Assembly: GCA_964580675.1 (NCBI GenBank) | Contig: CAZOLI010000027.1 | Location: forward strand, 1-41,906 | Length of the DNA: 41,906 nucleotides | DNA from: CAZOLI01 sp964580675 | GTDB taxonomy: Bacteria; Planctomycetota; MHYJ01; CAYXQY01 | Direction of reading: 5' to 3' | Made by a program: the position numbers and the translations under genes | In this document: piece after piece, positions 26,296 through 34,162 of the stretch | Position numbering within the stretch: the stretch's first letter is position 1 | How the letters are laid out: the number at the start of each line of letters is the position of its first letter | Notes under the pieces: model-generated | Told to the model about the DNA's origin: nothing | Databases searched by the model: none | What the model saw: the letters and a program-made list of their open reading frames with translations, nothing else

Positions 26296-26985
26296 TTATT
26301 TTTTGTTGGTAGATTGTAAAGATTCATAAAATTTTTCTTCGTCACCGGACAAAAGGCGTGAGATGTTTTCGTGATGACGAACAACGACAAGAGTTGCCGC
26401 AATTGCCGAAAAAAGCAAAACGGGATTCGTGATGCCACCGTAAGCGTCGGATGGGAAAATAACGTTGTGGTAAAGGTAATGAAGTAACGGAAGACCGGCG
26501 GCTCCCGTCATGGAGGCCAGGGAAACCCAACCTCCAACCAGGAGGGTTATGAGCCAGACGGCAAATGCAAGCAGGGTGGGGACCGGGGCCAGTGCGACAA
26601 AGACACCAAGCGATGTGGCAACACCTTTGCCGCCGGAAAAGAGAAGATAAACCGGAAAGCAGTGACCGATGATCGCCAGAAATCCGTAGCTTACCTGAAC
26701 CCATTGCAGGGTGAGGGTTCCGTTTATTCCACTGAGATATATCACAAGGGGGCCAAACCAGAATGCGGGTGCAAATCCCTTTCCAACATCGAGAATTAAT
26801 CCCAGCAGTCCCGTCGGGTAGTTTACGGTCCGGGCGAGGTTTGTGGCTCCGGTGTTTCCGCTTCCCTCCTCCCTTATGTCTTTGTTCCCCACGGCAAATC
26901 CCACCAGAAGAGAAAAGGGAATGGCGCCCAGGAGGTAACTGGCAAGTCCTCCCGCTATCGAAATCATGATCTGGTTAATGTTCAT
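26296..26985 (-). CDS. plsY: Glycerol-3-phosphate acyltransferase PlsY
   Basis: PlsY (229 residues) is an integral membrane enzyme that transfers the acyl group from acyl-phosphate (made by PlsX) to glycerol-3-phosphate. Conserved loops are GSGNTGATNLAR (glycerol-phosphate site), LFSGGKGVATSLG, and the C-terminal HHENISRLLSGDEEKF. At least five membrane helices are visible. The start codon lacks a clear ribosome-binding site. It is upstream of the kinase and gpsA on the same strand. Confidence 0.95.
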   Translation of the reverse strand: MNINQIMISIAGGLASYLLGAIPFSLLVGFAVGNKDIREEGSGNTGATNLARTVNYPTGLLGLILDVGKGFAPAFWFGPLVIYLSGINGTLTLQWVQVSYGFLAIIGHCFPVYLLFSGGKGVATSLGVFVALAPVPTLLAFAVWLITLLVGGWVSLASMTGAAGLPLLHYLYHNVIFPSDAYGGITNPVLLFSAIAATLVVVRHHENISRLLSGDEEKFYESLQSTNKK

Positions 26986-27067
26986 TTCGAGGATTCCGTG
27001 TGAACGTTCCTTTTTCTTTTTTTGATCAGGGTGAATCTTACCTCGAATGATTGCCGACCGAAATCGA

Positions 27068-27080
27068 AATGACGGTCATT
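27068..27080. promoter_or_regulatory. 13-bp palindrome between plsY and the ABC-ATPase gene
   Basis: AATGAC-G-GTCATT, a perfect palindrome around a central base, in the 404-base divergent intergenic region (26986-27389). It could be an operator. The rest of this region has AT-rich stretches (27170-27200) but no promoter or gene I can support. Confidence 0.3.
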
Positions 27081-27389
27081 CATGGTACACATATCGCAAA
27101 TCGGATTCATCCTGGTTATGAGTGGTTTTGTTTCAGGTTGCACATCCAATTCTTCAGGTGTTGTTTCTTCTTCTATCCGTTATATTTTATACTACCATAA
27201 TGAGCCAGCTTTGATCGGGACACCGCGGCTCTGGAGTGGTCTTACAGTCGGTTTCCCACCGAATTTTCCGGACGGGGCAATGGGGAACAACAAATCTCTC
27301 CTGATCTGAAACGAGGTGTCTCGAGGTTGAAATATCAGGGTAAGATTGTTCTTGCGGAGTAGTTTTCAGGAAGTGGTACGTTAATTTAT

Positions 27390-29129
27390 ATGAGGACCAT
27401 GAAGGACGAAAGCGACCTGCAAAATCTTCTGGACGAAATTGACGGAACGGGTTACGGAGCGTACAAGAAACTGAAAGGAGAATATGACCTGGATGATTAT
27501 CATCTTGTCGTCGAGTACGTGCAGGGGGATCCGTACGCATCCCCGAGCCGGTTTCGGTTCGACGTTTCGCAGAATGTGGCCGGGTTCCCGGAAGAGCTGT
27601 TTTCCGGTGAACCGCGACGGCGTGCTCTCGAAGATTTCCTCGTCCGCCAACTGGGACGGAACATCGAGAAGATTGCGAAAGGAAACCGGGGAAGCGGCAA
27701 AAGCGGCATGATTCAGGTGGTTGATTACGGGCAGGCTGCCGTTGAACGAACAGCTGCCTACGTGAACGTCCGTAAACTGGAAGTACGGATCGCCGTGGGG
27801 CTGCCCGCAAAAGGGCGTACCCCGATGAGCAAAAAGCAGGCCCGGGAAATGATTTTTGAGGAACTCGATGAGGTTGTTCGGCAGTCTCTCTTCTGGGAAA
27901 ACCTACCCCAGGATGAGGTGAGGGAACACGTGGAAACCATTGAGGACGCGGCCTGGATTCGATCTCAGTTAAGCGAGCGCGGTCTGGTTGCTTTCGTTGC
28001 CAATGGATCGCGTCTACCTCGAAAAAGCGGTGTCCGGGATGCACCCATGGAAGAAAACGCGGTTCCCTTTTCCTCTCCGGATTCTCTGGAGGTCGAGTTT
28101 GACCGGCCGAACAATGGTCCCATACGTGGGATGGGCATACCGGAAGGCATCACGCTCATCGTGGGAGGCGGTTACCACGGGAAATCGACGCTTCTCAATG
28201 CCATTTCTCACGGCGTGTACGATCACGTCCCCGGCGATGGCCGGGAGTATGTGGTGACCGTTCCGGACGCCGTTATGAATCGTGCCGAAGACGGCCGGTT
28301 CGTCGAACACGTGGACATCAGTCCGTTCATCGACAATGTGCCCTCGGGCATCGATACGAGCACGTTCAGTACCCCGGATGCCTCCGGAAGCACCTCACAG
28401 GCGGCCAACATCATGGAGTCTCTTGAAGTGGGTGCGGGACTGCTTCTGATTGACGAAGACATCTCCGCCACAAACTTCATGATACGGGATGAACGAATGC
28501 AGAGGCTCGTTGCCAAGGAAAAGGAGCCGATCACGCCTCTGATCGATAACATCAAACAGCTCCATCAGGAACACGACGTGTCGATAATTCTTGTCATGGG
28601 TGGATCCGGCGATTACTTCGACGTGGCCGATACGGTGATCATGATGGATGGCTACGAACCGGTGGACGTAACGAAGGAGGCTCGAGAAATATCCGACGAG
28701 GTGGATCGGAAGCGAAAGTGGGAGGGAGCCGAGACGTTCGGTCCCGTCAAACATCGCGTGCCGGATCCGGAAAGCATCAACCCGCGGAAAGGGGGATCCG
28801 GAAAAGTAAAGATCAAAACACACGACCGGGATACCATTCAGTTTGGGTATGACGATATTGATCTTGGGAGTGTCCACCAGATTACCGAGAAGCCTCAGGT
28901 TCGGGCCATCGGGGATATCGTGTTTTACCTGGCGAAGGAGTATTTCGACGGAGAAGACGAAACCATAAGCCAGTCCCTTGATCATCTGGAGACGGAGTTG
29001 AGGGAGAGCAACCTGGCTGAAGTAACACCCTATCATCCCGGAAATTATGCCATGCCGAGACGTTATGAAATTGCGGCAGCGCTGAACAGACTTCGCTCGT
29101 TAAACGTTCATCAAATGACCGAGGAATAA
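27390..29129 (+). CDS. Predicted ATPase of the ABC class (PF09818-type)
   Basis: This 579-residue protein belongs to the family annotated as predicted ABC-class ATPases (MRB1590-like). It has a family-specific N-terminal domain (GYGAYKKLKGEYD, DPYASPSRFRFDV), the Walker A motif IVGGGYHGKSTLLNAI and the Walker B motif GLLLIDEDISATNFMIRD. Between these, TPDASGSTSQAANIMESLEV is a signature-like loop, and VMGGSGDYFDVADTVIMMD is typical of the family. No membrane segments are visible, so this is not a transporter; a nucleic-acid-related role has been proposed for relatives. ATG 27390 is used; ATG 27399 is an alternative. The CDGSH gene follows after seven bases. Confidence 0.88.
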   Translation: MRTMKDESDLQNLLDEIDGTGYGAYKKLKGEYDLDDYHLVVEYVQGDPYASPSRFRFDVSQNVAGFPEELFSGEPRRRALEDFLVRQLGRNIEKIAKGNRGSGKSGMIQVVDYGQAAVERTAAYVNVRKLEVRIAVGLPAKGRTPMSKKQAREMIFEELDEVVRQSLFWENLPQDEVREHVETIEDAAWIRSQLSERGLVAFVANGSRLPRKSGVRDAPMEENAVPFSSPDSLEVEFDRPNNGPIRGMGIPEGITLIVGGGYHGKSTLLNAISHGVYDHVPGDGREYVVTVPDAVMNRAEDGRFVEHVDISPFIDNVPSGIDTSTFSTPDASGSTSQAANIMESLEVGAGLLLIDEDISATNFMIRDERMQRLVAKEKEPITPLIDNIKQLHQEHDVSIILVMGGSGDYFDVADTVIMMDGYEPVDVTKEAREISDEVDRKRKWEGAETFGPVKHRVPDPESINPRKGGSGKVKIKTHDRDTIQFGYDDIDLGSVHQITEKPQVRAIGDIVFYLAKEYFDGEDETISQSLDHLETELRESNLAEVTPYHPGNYAMPRRYEIAAALNRLRSLNVHQMTEE

Positions 29130-29136
29130 ACAAATC

Positions 29137-29373
29137 ATGACTGATCCCGACATTCCCCAGAAATCTCCTTATGTGATGGAAATGGAGCCCGGAACGTATT
29201 ACTGGTGTCGGTGTGGGCGGTCCGATGATCAGCCCTTCTGTGACGGATCACATGAGGGCACCGGCATGTCACCGGTTAAGTTTGAGGTGGAGGAGGAACA
29301 AACCGTGGCGTGGTGCGGATGCAAACACACGGATTCGCCACCCATCTGTGACGGTACCCATTCCGATCTCTGA
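29137..29373 (+). CDS. Double CDGSH iron-sulfur protein
   Basis: A 78-residue protein with two CDGSH motifs: CRCGRSDDQPFCDGSH (about 24-39) and CGCKHTDSPPICDGTH (about 60-75). Each has the three Cys and one His that hold a 2Fe-2S cluster. Such small proteins act in redox or iron-sulfur chemistry. It lies in a run with the ABC ATPase, pirin and cysteine synthase genes. Confidence 0.93.
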   Translation: MTDPDIPQKSPYVMEMEPGTYYWCRCGRSDDQPFCDGSHEGTGMSPVKFEVEEEQTVAWCGCKHTDSPPICDGTHSDL

Positions 29374-29400
29374 TAATTACCGGTTTTCAGGTTTTTGCCC

Positions 29401-30120
29401 ATGGGCTCAAATATTCAAATTCGCCGTGCCGGGGATCGGGGCGTAACCGAAACCGACTGGCTGGAGAGTTATCACACGTTCTCCTTCAACCGGTACCGGG
29501 ATCCCGACTGGGACCGGTTTGAGGTACTACGAGTTTTAAACGAGGATTTTGTCCGGCCCGGAACGGGGTTTCCAGAGCACGGACACAGCAACATGGAAAT
29601 ATTGACCTACGTGATTGAAGGGGAACTCCGGCATGAAGATTCCCGGGGAAATAGCGGTCTTATCCATGCCGGCGAAATCCAGGGTATGTCGGCCGGTACG
29701 GGTGTGCGACACAGCGAGAAAAATAGTTCTTCGTCAGATCCTCTTCACTTGCTTCAGATCTGGATCCTTCCCGAAAGAGAGAATCTTTCTCCATCGTACG
29801 AAAAAAAGTCAATTGACGGACCGGAGGAAACGGGGCTGATAAGGATTGGTTCCCCGGAAGGCGATACCGGCGAGGTCACCGTTCATCAGGATGTGTATCT
29901 GTTTCGGGGCGCGGTTCAGAACCGGGAGAGGGTTTCTTACCATCTGGAGTCGGAACGAAGTGCCTGGCTGCAGTTCATTCACGGAGAAGGGCGGTTGAAT
30001 GAAACACACGAACTCGGGGCGGGAGACGGAGCCGGTCTCAGGAAGACGGGGGAGTTCCATCTGGAAACCGATGACTTCCTTTCCTTTCTTCTGTTTGACC
30101 TTCCCCGGTTGAACTCGTAA
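29401..30120 (+). CDS. Pirin family protein
   Basis: This 239-residue bicupin-type protein has the pirin N-terminal metal site GFPEHGHSNMEILTYVIEG (His-x-His and Glu), an HAGEIQGMSAGTGVRHSE block giving the remaining ligands, and a second cupin half ending in the FLLFDLP segment. Some pirins are quercetin dioxygenases and others act as redox sensors; the function here is not known. ATG 29401 is chosen. The cysteine synthase follows after 61 bases. Confidence 0.92.
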   Translation: MGSNIQIRRAGDRGVTETDWLESYHTFSFNRYRDPDWDRFEVLRVLNEDFVRPGTGFPEHGHSNMEILTYVIEGELRHEDSRGNSGLIHAGEIQGMSAGTGVRHSEKNSSSSDPLHLLQIWILPERENLSPSYEKKSIDGPEETGLIRIGSPEGDTGEVTVHQDVYLFRGAVQNRERVSYHLESERSAWLQFIHGEGRLNETHELGAGDGAGLRKTGEFHLETDDFLSFLLFDLPRLNS

Positions 30121-30181
30121 ATTGCTACTTACGTTGCCGAAAACTTCCGGAGCCGTACGAGCATCCAGTAAGATTTTTCCC

Positions 30182-31135
30182 ATGGATACCGGAATTTCAG
30201 AAGAGAAAATTCGAACTGCGGGAAGGCCGGGGTCCCTGATTCGAACCATCGGAAACACCCCGTTAATTTCCCTCGGTGGTGTCGCTTCCGATCTGCCACC
30301 GGAGGTGGAATTGTTCGGAAAGGCCGAGTGGTTGAACCCGGGGGGATCCGTGAAGGCGAGGCCGGCACTGGCGATGGTACTCGGGGCAATTGAGGAGGGA
30401 ACCCTCACCCGGGACCGGCGAATTCTGGATGCCACAAGTGGCAACACCGGCATCGCGTATGCCACTGTTGGTGCGGTCCTCGGTTATGAGGTGACCCTGT
30501 GTCTTCCCGAAAACGCCACGCCCGAGCGCAAAGGAATCCTGTCCGGCCTCGGCGCCGAGCTTATCCTTACGGATCCGGAGCGTGAAATGGATGGGGCCAT
30601 TGAAAAAGCGCATGAATTAAAGGAAAACAATCCCGGGCAATACTGTTATCTGGATCAGTACAGCAATCCGCTGAACTGGCAGTCCCATTACGTCACAACC
30701 GGTCCGGAGCTGTTGCGGGACACGGACGGAGAAATTACGCATTATGTGGCCGGACTTGGAACGACAGGGACCTTTGTGGGAACCGGCCGCCGTTTGCGTG
30801 AGGAACGATCGAACACGACGTTGATCAGTTTTGAGCCGGCAACAGCCCTCCACGAGCTGGAGGGATTAAAACACCTGGAATCAGCAAAAGTACCGGAGAT
30901 TTACGATCCGGAACTGGCCGACCAGAATCGCTCCGTGCGAACGGAGAAGGCGCTCGACATGATGCATTCTCTCGCGGTGGAGGAGGGACTTTTCGTGGGA
31001 CCCTCCGCGGCGGCAGCCGTGGTTGTTGCACGTGAGGTGGCACGGGATATTGAACAGGGAACAGTGGTGACTATTCTTCCTGACAGTGGTGACAAGTACA
31101 TGGATTTATGGACCGATGAACACGAAAATACCTGA
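30182..31135 (+). CDS. cysM: Cysteine synthase, CysM type
   Basis: A 317-residue PLP enzyme with Lys58 (NPGGSVKARPALAMV) as probable Schiff-base lysine, TSGNTGIAYA for the carboxylate loop, and LGTTGTFVGTGRRLRE binding the PLP phosphate. The stretch VPEIYDPELADQNRSVRTE and the following EEGLFVGPSAAA resemble mycobacterial CysM, which uses O-phosphoserine and a protein-bound thiocarboxylate (CysO) rather than free sulfide. This fits the neighbouring mec gene and the CysO-MoeZ fusion. The arginine that selects phosphoserine cannot be assigned without an alignment. ATG 30182 is chosen over a TTG at 30122. The 3' end overlaps mec by 20 bases. Confidence 0.88.
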   Translation: MDTGISEEKIRTAGRPGSLIRTIGNTPLISLGGVASDLPPEVELFGKAEWLNPGGSVKARPALAMVLGAIEEGTLTRDRRILDATSGNTGIAYATVGAVLGYEVTLCLPENATPERKGILSGLGAELILTDPEREMDGAIEKAHELKENNPGQYCYLDQYSNPLNWQSHYVTTGPELLRDTDGEITHYVAGLGTTGTFVGTGRRLREERSNTTLISFEPATALHELEGLKHLESAKVPEIYDPELADQNRSVRTEKALDMMHSLAVEEGLFVGPSAAAAVVVAREVARDIEQGTVVTILPDSGDKYMDLWTDEHENT

Positions 31136-31538
31136 AGTACTGCAACACCAAATTCGGGACCATGGTGAGGACGGATATCCGCACGAAGTATGCGGGGCTC
31201 TTCTGGGTACGTTTCAGGAGGAAGCGTGTAAGGTGGATCAGGTTTTGCGGCTTGAGAATCTGCGGGAAGAAAACCGCGAACGAAGGTACGAAATTCAGCC
31301 GGAGGATCAACTGAAAGCCCGGGAGCGTGCGGAGGAGGAAGGTTTGGAGGTCGTGGGCTTTTATCACAGCCATCCGGATCATCCGGCCCGGCCTTCTGAT
31401 TATGACCTCGAACACGCATGGCCCCGTTATCTGTACGTTATCGTTTCCGTCCGGGAAGGAGAGGCAAAAGACCTGAACGCCTGGCGGCTTGAGCAGAATG
31501 GGGCGGATAGTTTTCAAAATGTTTCTATTTATGCGTGA
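31116..31538 (+). CDS. mec: Mec+-like JAMM metallopeptidase (M67)
   Basis: This 140-residue zinc peptidase has a complete JAMM motif: Glu24 (PHEVCGALLG), His84 and His86 (YHSHPDHP), then Ser94 and Asp97 (PSDYD). In Mycobacterium tuberculosis the homologous Mec+ releases cysteine from the CysO-cysteine adduct, and related JAMM enzymes trim residues beyond the Gly-Gly of sulfur carriers. The gene overlaps cysM and lies upstream of a CysO-MoeZ fusion, which supports a place in the same pathway. ATG 31116 is chosen because the overlap then matches the family N-terminus (about nine residues before the first helix). Confidence 0.9.
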   Translation: MNTKIPEVLQHQIRDHGEDGYPHEVCGALLGTFQEEACKVDQVLRLENLREENRERRYEIQPEDQLKARERAEEEGLEVVGFYHSHPDHPARPSDYDLEHAWPRYLYVIVSVREGEAKDLNAWRLEQNGADSFQNVSIYA

Positions 31539-31595
31539 GAAAATTCTGAAACGCCCGTCTTCTTACCTTTTCACCGTTACATCAGGAAGAGGAGC

Positions 31596-32114
31596 ATGGA
31601 AAATACGACGCCCGATCAATCAAGAAACGTGGCGTTCATTATTAAATATTCGCTTCTCGCGGCAATCCTGATTTATGGGGTGTTTGCCGTCTTCTATGCC
31701 GGGCAGTTTGGTGATCAAAAAGAACAGCAAGAACGAGGATGGGAGAAAGTATCGGAGACCCGGAAAGAAGAGGACGGTTCCAACGTAAACCGAATCATAC
31801 TGTACGTGATGATTTTCCTCTCCCTCAGCACGTTCGGGGCCGGACTGTTTGTGCGGCAGCGCTATCAGAAGCAACTTGAGGAATTCGACCGGGAGGAATT
31901 TGATGCCTCGAGGGAGGTCGGCGAAGAAGAGGCCCGGGCGTTTCTGCGGAACACCATTTTGACGGGGGCTCTATTTGAGGCAATAGCCGTATTCGGGCTT
32001 TTGGTGGCGCTTCTTCAGTCGAACTGGCAGATGTATCTTCCGTTTGGTGCCGCTTCGTTTCTATTAGTGCTTACGCTTACACCAAAATGGCCTGGTGATC
32101 TGGATCATTCATAA
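31596..32114 (+). CDS. Small membrane protein of unknown function
   Basis: A 172-residue protein with about four membrane helices (FIIKYSLLAAILIYGVFAVF, IILYVMIFLSLSTFGAGLFV, LFEAIAVFGLLVALLQ, MYLPFGAASFLLVLTL) and charged loops, the first rich in Glu/Lys/Gln. No family is recognised. The ATG at 31596 has AGGAAGAGG upstream, a good ribosome-binding site. It sits between mec and the CysO-MoeZ gene on the same strand, but nothing in its sequence ties it to cysteine synthesis. Confidence 0.75.
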   Translation: MENTTPDQSRNVAFIIKYSLLAAILIYGVFAVFYAGQFGDQKEQQERGWEKVSETRKEEDGSNVNRIILYVMIFLSLSTFGAGLFVRQRYQKQLEEFDREEFDASREVGEEEARAFLRNTILTGALFEAIAVFGLLVALLQSNWQMYLPFGAASFLLVLTLTPKWPGDLDHS

Positions 32115-32154
32115 ATCTTCCGTTTCGGTTGAGGGAAATGAATCAATGTCGGGT

Positions 32155-32183
32155 TTGACAGGGTAGATGTATTTTTATATAAT
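32155..32183 (+). promoter_or_regulatory. Consensus sigma-70 promoter upstream of the CysO-MoeZ gene
   Basis: Perfect -35 TTGACA (32155-32160), a 17-base spacer and perfect TATAAT (32178-32183). Transcription would start near 32190, leaving about 280 untranslated bases before the ATG at 32468. This is the strongest promoter-like sequence I see in the window. Confidence 0.8.
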
Positions 32184-32212
32184 TGGGGTCTCAATATCAT
32201 TCGATCCTTATT

Positions 32213-32371
32213 CTGGATTTCAAAAGAGATGATCGGAACGGATTCGGAACAACAAATGACGTCGTTCTTCATCACCTCCTGTTGTCGGGGGGACTCTACC
32301 TCCCGATCCCTCCTTTAGCACATCCTTCTGTTCCGAGTTGCACGTTCCTGAAACTTTCTCGTTTTTCGCAG
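32213..32371 (+). ncRNA. Candidate structured RNA or leader (long nested stem)
   Basis: Downstream of the consensus promoter, four helices nest in order. CTG (32213-32215) pairs with CAG (32369-32371). AAAAGAGA (32222-32229) pairs with TCTC-G-TTTT (32357-32365). GGAACG (32235-32240) pairs with CGTTCC (32343-32348). TCGGAACA (32244-32251) pairs with TGTTCCGA (32329-32336). Inside is a further hairpin, TCGGGGGG (32285-32292) with CCTCCCGA (32299-32306). The shape is a rod with internal loops and a branched tip. I do not recognise a TPP, SAM or molybdenum-cofactor riboswitch in it. A 6S-like RNA or a 5' leader controlling the downstream sulfur gene are both possible. No credible ORF occupies 32115-32467. 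Confidence 0.5.
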
Positions 32372-32467
32372 TATTTCTGTTTGGTCATCCGGCCTGTGGT
32401 TCTCGTGATGTTCGTCCGCTGACTCGTATCGCCATTTGTTTATCCGCTATTACCAAACATATTTATC

Positions 32468-33988
32468 ATGCCCGTTGTAAAGATTCCGACACCGCTCCGT
32501 ACCTACACGGAGGAAAATAAAGAGGTCCACGTGGACGGGGCAACTGTTGAAGAAGCCCTTCGTGATTTGACCGAAAACTACGAGGAACTTGAGGAACACC
32601 TGTATACGGACGAGGAGGAGCCCCGTCTGCGGCAGTACGTAAACATCTACGTCAATGACGAAGACATCCGGACCCGGAAAAACGAGGAGACGAAAGTGGG
32701 GGAGGAAGACGTCATAAATATTATTCCGGCTGTGGCCGGCGGAGCTTCCTCGTCCGAGAAAACCGAACGGTCCCGAGGGAGCAATAAACTTGACGATGTC
32801 ACTCTGGACAAGAGAGAAGTGGAACGGTACAGCCGGCATTTCCTGATGCCCGAAGTGGGGGAGGAGGGACAGAAAAAGTTGAAGTCGGCCAGTGTGTTGA
32901 TGGTGGGGGCCGGAGGACTTGGCGCTCCGTTCGGGATGTACATTGCCGCAGCCGGCGTTGGCAGACTTGGTGTTGTGGATTTTGACGAGGTCGAATTTTC
33001 GAATCTTCAGCGTCAATTGCTTCACGGCACGGAGGACGTGGGACGATCCAAACTGGATTCCGCCGAAGAGACGCTGGAGGAGATCAACCCGAACGTCGAA
33101 CTGGAACGACACGAGACGAGGTTGACGTCGGAAAACGCGAAGGAGATCATCGACGGCTACGACGTGGTGGTGGACGGAACGGACAATTTTCCGACACGCT
33201 ACCTGGTCAACGACGCCTGTGCGATGCTGGGCGTGCCGAATGTCTACGGAAGCATTTTCCGGTTTGAAGGTCAGGTATCGGTGTTCGATGCGGAGCGAGG
33301 TCCCTGTTACCGGTGCCTGTACGAGGAACCACCTCCGCCGGGTCTGGTTCCCGATTGTGCGGAAGGCGGTGTGCTGGGTGTCCTGCCGGGTATTATCGGA
33401 TCTCTGCAGGCCCTGGAAACCATCAAGCTGATAATTGAATCCGGGGATCCGCTCGTCGGACGGTACCTGATTTTTGATGCACTGAACATGGAGTTTCAGG
33501 AACTTGATCTCCCGAAAAATCCGGATTGTCCCGTCTGTGGTTCGGATCCGGAAATAACCGAACTGATAGATTACAAACAGTTCTGCGGCATAGATGTCGA
33601 AGACGAGGAGCCGGCCCTGAGTGAAGTGGGTGAAGACGGTGAGAAGGATATTGTCGGGGACGGCTATCCGGAAATTACTGTGAAGGACCTCCACCGTCGG
33701 TTAAAAAATGGTGGGGCGACACCCTTCGTCCTGGACGTTCGCAACCCGCAGGAAGCGGAGATCTGCCGGCTGGACGATTCCGAACTGATCCCACTTGATG
33801 AACTGGAGGATCGAGTGAACGAGATTCCGGAGGATCGAGAAATCGTCGTTCATTGCCGCTCCGGCACACGGAGTGCGGAAGCGCAGGAACGGCTTCTTGA
33901 AGAACATGGTTTCGACGACGTGAAAAACTTGAAAGGAGGAATAATCGCCTGGGCGAAGGAGATTGATGAGAGTATGCCTGTTTACTGA
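32468..33988 (+). CDS. CysO-like sulfur carrier fused to MoeZ-type E1 and rhodanese
   Basis: One 506-residue chain with three parts. Residues 1-92 are a CysO/MoaD ubiquitin-like sulfur carrier (RQYVNIYVNDEDIR; ends IPAVAGG at 86-92, close to mycobacterial CysO). A Ser/Lys/Glu linker follows (93-112). The MoeB/ThiF adenylyltransferase is at about 113-370, with ERYSRHFLMPEVG, the ATP loop VGAGGLGAP (146-154), EFSNLQRQ, zinc pairs C280xxC283 and C354xxC357, and PDCAEGGVLG. A C-terminal rhodanese domain at about 400-506 has active-site Cys463 (HCRSGTRSA). The expected chemistry is adenylation of the carrier C-terminus, then sulfur transfer to a thiocarboxylate. The Gly-Gly is internal here, so it must be freed first. 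An internal GTG (32819) could start a carrier-free MoeZ. The ATG has no ribosome-binding site. Confidence 0.9.
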   Translation: MPVVKIPTPLRTYTEENKEVHVDGATVEEALRDLTENYEELEEHLYTDEEEPRLRQYVNIYVNDEDIRTRKNEETKVGEEDVINIIPAVAGGASSSEKTERSRGSNKLDDVTLDKREVERYSRHFLMPEVGEEGQKKLKSASVLMVGAGGLGAPFGMYIAAAGVGRLGVVDFDEVEFSNLQRQLLHGTEDVGRSKLDSAEETLEEINPNVELERHETRLTSENAKEIIDGYDVVVDGTDNFPTRYLVNDACAMLGVPNVYGSIFRFEGQVSVFDAERGPCYRCLYEEPPPPGLVPDCAEGGVLGVLPGIIGSLQALETIKLIIESGDPLVGRYLIFDALNMEFQELDLPKNPDCPVCGSDPEITELIDYKQFCGIDVEDEEPALSEVGEDGEKDIVGDGYPEITVKDLHRRLKNGGATPFVLDVRNPQEAEICRLDDSELIPLDELEDRVNEIPEDREIVVHCRSGTRSAEAQERLLEEHGFDDVKNLKGGIIAWAKEIDESMPVY

Positions 33989-34162
33989 GGAAAATGACAT
34001 GAAAAGATCGCGTTCCAAAAATTTACAAATGGACGGCCCCCCGCTATCGGTCACGGTCTACGACACGTACTGTTGAAACAGGGCTTTTCTGACTGAATTC
34101 GATACGTTTACGGTTAACTGTACCGATCTTCTGTTTTTTCACCACAATTTACGAGACTGGTT

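Noticed and set aside
27082..27309. 75-codon frame with a lipobox-like start (VSGC)
   Set aside because: No ribosome-binding site, no basic residues before the hydrophobic part, and the remainder has no protein-like pattern; it lies in an intergenic region with palindromes.
32213..32371. TPP, SAM or molybdenum-cofactor riboswitch
   Set aside because: The leader was compared by eye with the conserved cores of these classes and none of their key sequences was found.
32183..32422. 79-codon frame in the leader of the CysO-MoeZ gene
   Set aside because: It starts at a TTG inside the -10 element itself and has no coding character; the region is better explained as structured RNA.
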